From contig JAJPZE010000139.1 in NCBI GenBank assembly GCA_021204565.1, positions 1 to 6,000 of the forward strand: 6,000 bases of DNA. Reading direction: 5' to 3'. This DNA comes from Prevotella sp. GTDB taxonomy: Bacteria > Bacteroidota > Bacteroidia > Bacteroidales > Bacteroidaceae. The notes below the pieces were generated by a model. The model had not been told where the DNA came from. It searched no databases and saw only the letters and a list, made by a program, of their open reading frames with translations. Position 1 is the first letter of the stretch; each line of letters starts with the position of its first letter. Below are positions 1-4,988 of the stretch, piece after piece. The translations under genes were made by a program, and so were the position numbers.

Positions 1-16
1 TATACGATTAATTCCA

Positions 17-24
17 TACCTTTG
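17..24 (+). promoter_or_regulatory. Possible Bacteroidota -7 promoter motif (TACCTTTG)
   Basis: TACCTTTG matches the Bacteroidota -7 consensus TAnnTTTG exactly. The matching -33 element would fall just outside the left edge of the window, so it cannot be checked. A transcript from here would begin near base 30 and meet a terminator hairpin almost at once (35-69). The motif is therefore either a chance match, part of the end of an upstream gene, or the start of a very short attenuated transcript. Confidence 0.25.
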
Positions 25-34
25 CAAAAACGAA

Positions 35-69
35 ATCCGTCTCTTACTAAGAGACGGATGAATTTTTTT
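35..69 (+). terminator. Intrinsic terminator, possibly bidirectional
   Basis: A perfect 11-bp stem (ATCCGTCTCTT at 35-45, AAGAGACGGAT at 49-59) with a 3-base loop is followed by seven T residues at 63-69. This is a clear factor-independent terminator for plus-strand transcription, presumably ending a gene left of the window. On the minus strand the stem is followed after four bases by a run of five T (complement of 26-30), so it may also stop transcription arriving from the right. No coding sequence is recognisable in bases 1-34. Confidence 0.8.
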
Positions 70-137
70 GCGCCGAAAGAGCTCGTCTTGTGGCGAGAAA
101 AAGCGGTTGAAAAGCTTCACGTGAACAGACGTTAATT

Positions 138-179
138 ATGTTAATACAAGGGGTAGTGTGCAATGAAATTTTAGCTTAA
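138..179 (+). repeat. Imperfect direct repeat, copy 1
   Basis: This copy reads ATGTTAA, then a short variable part, then GGGTAGTGTGCAAT (151-164), then an A/T-rich part ending TTTTAGCTTAA (169-179). The same blocks recur in the same order at 481-518. The core GGGxAGTGTGCAAT agrees at 13 of 14 positions, and the flanking ATGTTAA and TTTAGC-TAA blocks also match. In this copy the right end (AGCTTAAA, 173-180) is also the left arm of an 8-bp hairpin with 191-198. Confidence 0.55.
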
Positions 180-250
180 AAAGCGCATGATTTAAGCTCT
201 CGTTTGACATCTCCACATATCAAAACGAATGCGAACATAGTTCGCGCCGA

Positions 251-354
251 GTCAAACCCCCATAAATGACCCTCTCATTACTTAGTTCTTGCACGCTCAT
301 TACATAGGGTTTCATAGGGTCAAACCCCGTACTTTCAGGGTGCAAAACCCCGTG
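251..354 (+). repeat. Repeated GTCAAACCCC motifs with a short tandem duplication
   Basis: GTCAAACCCC occurs at 251-260 and 319-328, and a variant GTGCAAAACCCC at 340-351. The last two sit inside adjacent degenerate units of about 22-23 bases (310-332 and 333-354), each running TTTCA, GGGT, CAAA, CCCCGT. This looks like a decayed tandem duplication. The GGGTTT at 307-312 can pair with AAACCC at 322-327. Confidence 0.5.
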
Positions 355-480
355 TTCTTATAAATCAACAACTTTGCTTCGATTACACATAAACACATAA
401 TGTCCTGATTTTCAATACATTCTGAAAATTGCAAAAAAATGACGCAAAACGCCCCGTCAAAGGCAATAAAAGAATTTCAA

Positions 481-518
481 ATGTTAAATTCGGGCAGTGT
501 GCAATATATTTAGCATAA
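481..518 (+). repeat. Imperfect direct repeat, copy 2
   Basis: Second copy of the element at 138-179: ATGTTAA (481-487), GGGCAGTGTGCAAT (492-505), then TTTAGCATAA (509-518). It has small length differences in the spacers relative to copy 1. The downstream hairpin arm seen in copy 1 is not preserved here. The ATG at 481 opens only a ten-codon frame before a stop, so the repeat is not a conserved coding segment. Confidence 0.55.
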
Positions 519-592
519 GGATAATCACGTAATACCCATATATCCTTACCCTTAGGAAAGACCCTTGTCGCCCGCCTGCGGCACTCGTTTTC

Positions 593-632
593 GACACGGA
601 CGAGCCGGTGCGATACGTTGCGTGTCTTTTTT
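593..632 (+). terminator. Candidate intrinsic terminator upstream of gyrA promoter
   Basis: GACACG (593-598) pairs perfectly with CGTGTC (621-626), and six T residues (627-632) follow immediately. The stem is only 6 bp and the loop is long (22 bases, itself G/C-rich), so this is weaker than the one at 35-69. If real, it would end a transcript that starts somewhere in 70-590 and would insulate gyrA from upstream reading. Confidence 0.35.
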
Positions 633-643
633 GCTCATACGGC

Positions 644-674
644 TTTCGTAACCGAAAAGAATGTATTAACTTTG
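644..674 (+). promoter_or_regulatory. Probable gyrA promoter (Bacteroidota type)
   Basis: TAACTTTG at 667-674 is an exact match to the -7 consensus TAnnTTTG. About 19 bases upstream lies TTTCG (644-648), an approximate -33 TTTG element at the expected spacing. Transcription would start near base 680 and give a 5' leader of about 110 bases before the gyrA ATG at 793. This is motif matching plus position; no start site is directly visible. Confidence 0.6.
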
Positions 675-700
675 CCGTCTGAAAATACATTAAAAGCGCG

Positions 701-726
701 TTAGAGCGCGTGTATGGCGCCTCTAA
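701..726 (+). other. Hairpin in the gyrA 5' leader
   Basis: TTAGAG (701-706) pairs with CTCTAA (721-726), and GCG (708-710) pairs with CGC (718-720) across a single bulged C at 707. This gives a 9-bp stem with a 7-base loop. It falls inside the predicted leader transcript, about 65 bases before the start codon. No T-run follows, so it is not a terminator. It may stabilise the mRNA or influence translation, but nothing ties it to a known riboswitch. Confidence 0.4.
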
Positions 727-792
727 AACGATTTTCGCGCAAAACGGAAGAGTAATTGGCGCGCATAAAGAACAAGACAAATCGAAATACGT

Positions 793-3474
793 ATGGACGA
801 GAATCAAATCATTGATCAAGACAGAATAATCCGGGTGAACATAGAGGAGGAGATGAAGTCGAGCTATATCGACTACTCCATGTCGGTGATTGTTGCGCGG
901 GCGTTGCCTGATGTGCGCGACGGATTTAAGCCCGTTCACCGCCGCATCCTCTACGGAATGATGGGTATAAACAACGTGAGCACGCAACCTTATAAGAAGT
1001 GCGCCCGTGTTGTCGGCGAGGTCCTGGGTAAATATCATCCTCACGGCGACAGTTCGGTTTACGGCGCATTAGTTCGTATGGCTCAGGACTGGAACATGCG
1101 CTACACCCTTGTCGACGGGCAAGGGAACTTCGGCTCGGTTGACGGCGACGGTGCGGCGGCGATGCGTTATACCGAATGCCGGCTCTCGAAGATGGGTGAA
1201 CATATTATGGATGACCTGAAAAAAGACACGGTCGATATGGATCCGAACTTCGACAACACTTTGTTGGAGCCGACGGTGATGCCCACGAAAGTGCCTAACT
1301 TGCTCGTCAACGGGGGCAACGGCATAGCGGTCGGTATGGCGACAAACATCCCGACACATAATCTCGGAGAGGTGATTGACGGTTGTTGTGCATATATTGA
1401 CAATCCGGATATTGATACCGCCGGGCTGATGAAATACATCCCCGCGCCGGACTTCCCCACGGGGGCTTACATCTACGGATTGCAAGGCGTACGCGACGCA
1501 TACGAGACGGGACGGGGCAGGATCATAATGCGTGCAAAGGTAGAGATAGAGAGCGGCGAGACGCACGACAAGATTGTGATTACCGAGATACCTTACGGGG
1601 TGAACAAGCAACAACTGATAGAGTATATTGCGGACCTCGTGAAAGAAGGGAAAATAGAGGGTATAACGAATGCAAACGACGAGACGGGACGTCAGGGAAT
1701 GCGTATTGTGATTGATGTACGCCGCGATGCGAACGCGAATATCATACTCAACAAGCTCTTCAAGATGACCGCCCTGCAAAGCTCGTTCTCGGTTAATCAG
1801 ATTGCTCTTGTAAAGGGACGCCCCCACTTGCTTACGCTCAAAGAATGCGTGAAGTACTTTGTTGAGCACCGTCACGACGTAACGATACGCCGCACGAAGT
1901 TCGACAAGAAGAAAGCGGAGGAGCGCGCGCACCTCTTGGAAGCGTTGATTACTGCGTGCGACAACATAGACGAGGTCGTGCATCTCATACGCGGGAGCCG
2001 CACTCCGGCGGAGGCGGTTGAGAAGCTGAGGGCGCGTTTTGGGTTCGACGAGGTGCAAGCGAAGTATGTTGTAGATATGCGTCTGTCGCAGTTGACGAGG
2101 CTTTCGATAGATCAACTTCACAGCGAATACAATGATGTACTTGCGCATATAAAATATTTGCAGAGCATTCTCGACGACCCCGAACGGTGCAAGAAAGTGA
2201 TGAAAGACGAGCTCCTCGAAGTCAAGGAGAGATATGGTGACGCGCGCCGGACAAAGATTATTCCGTCGGAACACGAGTTCAATGCCGAGGATTTTTATCC
2301 CAACAGTCCGGTTGTTATAACGGTGAGCCATCTGGGATATGTGAAGCGGACGGCTTTGAACGAATATCGCGAGCAGTCTCGCGGGGGCGTAGGGTCGAAA
2401 GCGGCGCGTCATAGGGACAACGATTTCGCGGAGTTGATATATCCGGCAACTATGCACCAGTCGCTTATGATCTTCACTAAGAAAGGGCGTTGTTACTGGT
2501 TGAAGTGTTATGAATTGCCTGAGGGGGGCAAGGATTTCAAGGGTCGCGCGATACAAAATATGCTCAATATTGATGCAGAAGATAAAGTTCAATATATTCT
2601 CCGCTTACGTCCGGGAGCGCTTGAGGATACGACCTTTATCAATAATCATTATGTCCTCTTCTCGACGAAGTGCGGTACGCTGAAGAAAACAGTCCTCGAA
2701 AAGTTCTCCCATCCCAGGGCTAACGGCGTTATCGCGATAACGTTAGACGAGGGCGACGAGCTGGTCGACGTGCGTCTGACCAATGGTAATAACGAACTCG
2801 TTATAGCCAGCCGCAACGGTTATGCGGTGCGCTTTCACGAGAATACGGTACGTTCGATGGGGCGTACTGCAACCGGCGTGCGCGGCATACGGTTGGGCAA
2901 AGACGACGACGCAGTGGTCGGGATGGTGCTCATTAACGACGCGAAGAACGAGACGATAATGGTTGTGAGCGAGAACGGATACGGGAAACGCTCGTCGTTA
3001 GACGATTACCGGACGAGTACGAACCGCGGCGGCAAAGGGCTCATCACTATGAATATTACCGACAAGACCGGCAAGTTGGTTGCAATAAAGAACGTGAACG
3101 ATACGAACGACCTTATGATTATAAACAAGAGCGGAATAGCTATCCGCTTGTCGGTTGCACAGTGCAGAGTTATGGGGCGCAACACACAAGGCGTCCGCCT
3201 GATAAACTTAGCGAAGAAGAACGATATTATCGCTGCCGTTACGAAGGTGATGGGCGCTGAACAACAGGCGGATGTAGAGGAGGCAAGCCGTGCCGCATGG
3301 GCTAAGAACAACGGGGAGGCGGGCTTTGATGATGCGCGAGATGACGCCGTCGTGTCTATGCCGGAGCCGGATGCGCAGCCGGATAATGAGATGGAGAGCG
3401 ATAATTCTCCGTCTAATCGCAATATCGAATTAAGCTTTACGGAGCCGGATGACGACACGCCCGACGCGGAATAA
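793..3474 (+). CDS. gyrA: DNA gyrase subunit A
   Basis: GyrA is the DNA-breaking and rejoining subunit of the A2B2 type II topoisomerase that uses ATP, through GyrB, to introduce negative supercoils. The 893-residue product begins with the family's N-terminal block (conserved SYIDYSMSVIVARALPDVRD near residues 24-43). It carries the KYHPHGDSSVY quinolone-determining region (80-90) and the catalytic tyrosine Y126 in MRYTE. The breakage-reunion and coiled-coil part runs to about residue 500. Six beta-pinwheel blades follow from about 507 to 816, each with a [VI]xxxS/T-x-x-G pattern. A GyrA-box-like TNRGGKG lies at 743-749. This box and the strong resemblance to Bacteroides GyrA argue for GyrA over ParC. 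Residue 91, matching E. coli D87, is Gly. The last 75 or so residues are acidic and low-complexity, with about 22 Asp/Glu. The ATG at 793 suits the family N-terminus. No Shine-Dalgarno is visible, as usual in this phylum. Confidence 0.96.
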   Translation: MDENQIIDQDRIIRVNIEEEMKSSYIDYSMSVIVARALPDVRDGFKPVHRRILYGMMGINNVSTQPYKKCARVVGEVLGKYHPHGDSSVYGALVRMAQDWNMRYTLVDGQGNFGSVDGDGAAAMRYTECRLSKMGEHIMDDLKKDTVDMDPNFDNTLLEPTVMPTKVPNLLVNGGNGIAVGMATNIPTHNLGEVIDGCCAYIDNPDIDTAGLMKYIPAPDFPTGAYIYGLQGVRDAYETGRGRIIMRAKVEIESGETHDKIVITEIPYGVNKQQLIEYIADLVKEGKIEGITNANDETGRQGMRIVIDVRRDANANIILNKLFKMTALQSSFSVNQIALVKGRPHLLTLKECVKYFVEHRHDVTIRRTKFDKKKAEERAHLLEALITACDNIDEVVHLIRGSRTPAEAVEKLRARFGFDEVQAKYVVDMRLSQLTRLSIDQLHSEYNDVLAHIKYLQSILDDPERCKKVMKDELLEVKERYGDARRTKIIPSEHEFNAEDFYPNSPVVITVSHLGYVKRTALNEYREQSRGGVGSKAARHRDNDFAELIYPATMHQSLMIFTKKGRCYWLKCYELPEGGKDFKGRAIQNMLNIDAEDKVQYILRLRPGALEDTTFINNHYVLFSTKCGTLKKTVLEKFSHPRANGVIAITLDEGDELVDVRLTNGNNELVIASRNGYAVRFHENTVRSMGRTATGVRGIRLGKDDDAVVGMVLINDAKNETIMVVSENGYGKRSSLDDYRTSTNRGGKGLITMNITDKTGKLVAIKNVNDTNDLMIINKSGIAIRLSVAQCRVMGRNTQGVRLINLAKKNDIIAAVTKVMGAEQQADVEEASRAAWAKNNGEAGFDDARDDAVVSMPEPDAQPDNEMESDNSPSNRNIELSFTEPDDDTPDAE

Positions 3475-3519
3475 TCTTATAAATAATGCATATTAATTAT
3501 CAGGTATTCAAATAATGAT

Positions 3520-3527
3520 TACTTTTG
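3520..3527 (+). promoter_or_regulatory. Probable -7 promoter motif for the TPR gene
   Basis: TACTTTTG matches TAnnTTTG exactly, 45 bases after the gyrA stop and in A/T-rich DNA. No clear TTTG -33 element is seen 19-21 bases upstream, where the sequence is TTAATTATC-like. Transcription would start near 3533, giving a leader of about 100 bases that contains the stem-loop at 3534-3588. No GC-rich terminator is visible between gyrA and this motif, so some readthrough from gyrA is possible. Confidence 0.5.
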
Positions 3528-3533
3528 CATAAC

Positions 3534-3588
3534 CTCGGTTGCACTCGTTGGAAAAACAAGCAAACTTGTTTTCACTCGTTTGCACGAG
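3534..3588 (+). other. Two-tier stem-loop in the TPR gene leader
   Basis: The outer stem pairs CTCG (3534-3537) plus TGCA (3540-3543) with TGCACGAG (3581-3588), with a 2-base bulge (GT). The inner stem is a perfect 8 bp, AAAACAAG (3553-3560) with CTTGTTTT (3565-3572), closed by a CAAA loop. The two sides of the internal loop carry the same octamer CACTCGTT (3542-3549 and 3573-3580). The structure begins right at the predicted transcription start, so it would form at the 5' end of the mRNA. It could protect the mRNA end or bind a regulator; no known RNA family was recognised. Confidence 0.5.
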
Positions 3589-3633
3589 CTTTGCGCGAAA
3601 CTATTGTTACAACCTATAAAAACGACCGATAAA

Positions 3634-4884
3634 ATGAAGAAATTATTAGTTTTGGCGCTCGTGGCGATATGCTCCGCAGCCGCCTTTGCACAGAATCCCG
3701 ACGCGCTCAAGCAGATAAAGAAAGCTAAGAGTGCCGGCGAGGCGAAAGCCGTTATCGAAGCTAACGAAGGAACGATGAGCGCCGCCGAGAATGCACAAGC
3801 ATACAACAAGCTGACCGACCTCTATATGAGCGAGGTAACGAATGCTCAGGCTTTGTTGCAAGCGAATGAACTTGCGAAACAGATGGGTCAGGAGCCGAAG
3901 GAGACGGTAGATATGGAAGCGTTTTACGGCAGCTTGCAAGGTGCGCTGGAAGCCGCGCTTGCATGCGACAAGTATGACATGCAGCCGAACGACAAGGACA
4001 AGGTCGCTCCGAAATTCCGCAAGCCGAACGGCGACCGCCTTTACGGTCTGCGTCTTTATCTGATTAATGGTGCTCAAGACGCTTTGGATAAGGAAGACGA
4101 CGCAACGGCTTGCGCTTATTACACCCTATACGTTGAAACGGGCAAAGCGGATCTATTCTCCGACCAGGCATCAGCGGCGCAGAAAGCGTCTGAGGACGGC
4201 ATCGCCGATATGTACATAGGGCAAGTTGCCTTTGCCGCAGCCCGTCTCCAATACAATGCGGGCAATATCGACGCGGCACTGAAACTGACCGATGTGATGA
4301 TTGAAGACCCGAAACAGACGGAGGACGGTTTGGATTTAAAGACCTATTTCCTTGAGAAACAGCTCTCTACGAAGGACGATTCGTTGCGGTGTTTGGATAC
4401 GTATAAGGAGTTGTACGCCCAGTACCCGACGAGCGAAAGCGTATTTTCGCATTTGGCAACGATGTACGGAAATCTCGGAATGATTGAGGAGCAAAATGCC
4501 GCTGTAGACCAATTTTTGCAGTCAAACCCCACAAACTTCACTGCGTGGGCACTGAAAGGACAGATTGAGATGAACGATCAGAACTACGATGCGGCGCTGA
4601 CCGACCTGATGAAAGCTCTCTCTTGCGAAGAGGAGGAGACGAGTCGGATTGCGCTTGTGAACACGTATGTCGGATATTGTTACAGTCAGATAGCGACGCA
4701 GAAAGAGGAATACGAGCAACAGGTTGATGCGTTGAGGGCGGCTGTCCCCTATTTGGAGAAAGCACGGGAGCTGGATCCCGACCGCCGTTATAATTGGGCA
4801 TATTATCTCTACAACTGTTATTATCACATCAAAGGCGAAGCCGATCCCGCAACGGAAGAGTTGCGCAACATGCTCGGTTTATAA
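3634..4884 (+). CDS. Secreted/periplasmic TPR-repeat protein, function unknown
   Basis: The 416-residue product starts with a standard type I signal peptide: MKK, a hydrophobic core (residues 4-17) and a likely cleavage after A19 (AFA|Q). Cys13 is preceded by Ile, so it does not fit a lipobox. The mature protein is rich in Ala, Glu and Asp and almost entirely helical. TPR-like helix pairs are clearest at about 197-230, 268-300, 302-335 and 338-385; the last ends in a typical YLEKARELDPD motif. TPR proteins act as docking scaffolds, here probably in the periplasm. No enzymatic domain is seen and the partner is unknown. I recall TPR proteins next to gyrA in Bacteroides, so the pairing may be conserved, but this is from memory. 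The same frame extends upstream to a TTG at 3580, but that start would bury the signal peptide behind 18 residues and overlap the leader stem-loop. The ATG at 3634 is preferred. Confidence 0.85.
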   Translation: MKKLLVLALVAICSAAAFAQNPDALKQIKKAKSAGEAKAVIEANEGTMSAAENAQAYNKLTDLYMSEVTNAQALLQANELAKQMGQEPKETVDMEAFYGSLQGALEAALACDKYDMQPNDKDKVAPKFRKPNGDRLYGLRLYLINGAQDALDKEDDATACAYYTLYVETGKADLFSDQASAAQKASEDGIADMYIGQVAFAAARLQYNAGNIDAALKLTDVMIEDPKQTEDGLDLKTYFLEKQLSTKDDSLRCLDTYKELYAQYPTSESVFSHLATMYGNLGMIEEQNAAVDQFLQSNPTNFTAWALKGQIEMNDQNYDAALTDLMKALSCEEEETSRIALVNTYVGYCYSQIATQKEEYEQQVDALRAAVPYLEKARELDPDRRYNWAYYLYNCYYHIKGEADPATEELRNMLGL

Positions 4885-4902
4885 TAGTATTGCAGTATAC
4901 AG

Positions 4903-4974
4903 AAGGCGTGTCAAGGCGCGTGTAGGCGGTGTGCACATCTACGCCCGCACGCATTTTGACACACCTTTTTATTT
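4903..4974 (+). terminator. Large imperfect intrinsic terminator after the TPR gene
   Basis: The outer arms at 4903-4914 and 4956-4967 pair over 12 positions with a single C-A mismatch (core GTGTCAA/TTGACAC). Inner G/C-rich segments (GCGTG with CACGC, then GGCG with CGCC) continue the stem with small mismatches, up to a loop containing the palindrome TGTGCACA (4930-4937). Five T residues (4966-4970) and an A/T-rich tail follow. It lies 18 bases after the TPR stop codon and ends just before the next gene's ATG at 4989. Confidence 0.75.
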
Positions 4975-4988
4975 ATGAATACCGGACA

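Larger units (their letters stand above)
70..640. other. Gene-free, hairpin- and repeat-rich intergenic stretch
   Basis: I see no credible coding region on either strand here. The only longer open frame is antisense and lies partly inside gyrA. The stretch holds many small inverted repeats: a 10-bp palindrome TTCACGTGAA (116-125); AGCTTAAA/TTTAAGCT (173-180 with 191-198); GCGAAC-ATA-GTTCGC (231-245); GGGTTT/AAACCC (307-312 with 322-327); ATTTTCA/TGAAAAT (408-414 with 423-429); and TGACG/CGTCA (440-444 with 455-459). It also carries the direct repeats listed separately. A weak promoter-like CAACTTTG lies at 369-376, one base off TAnnTTTG and with no good -33 element. No known RNA family was recognised. 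Confidence 0.6.

Noticed and set aside
251..354. CRISPR array
   Set aside because: The repeated motifs are short, degenerate and partly adjacent, without uniform repeats or spacers of constant size.
484..1044. A 186-codon minus-strand open frame reaching into the region upstream of gyrA
   Set aside because: About half of it mirrors gyrA. The remainder crosses the predicted gyrA promoter and a hairpin terminator candidate and shows no familiar protein features.
1069..2592. A 507-codon open frame on the minus strand inside gyrA
   Set aside because: It lies wholly opposite a clear gyrA coding frame, shows no recognisable domain, and has the arginine/histidine/leucine-rich composition typical of an antisense shadow.
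793..3474. Alternative identity as topoisomerase IV subunit A (ParC)
   Set aside because: The C-terminal six-blade pinwheel with an RGGKG box and the overall resemblance to Bacteroides GyrA fit gyrase better.
3580..3633. Upstream TTG start for the TPR gene
   Set aside because: It would place 18 polar residues before a textbook signal peptide and begin within the leader stem-loop. The ATG at 3634 directly begins the signal peptide.
3634..3696. Lipoprotein signal peptide on the TPR protein because of Cys13
   Set aside because: The residue before the cysteine is isoleucine, where a lipobox needs Ala, Gly or Ser. A good type I cleavage site (AFA before Gln20) follows.
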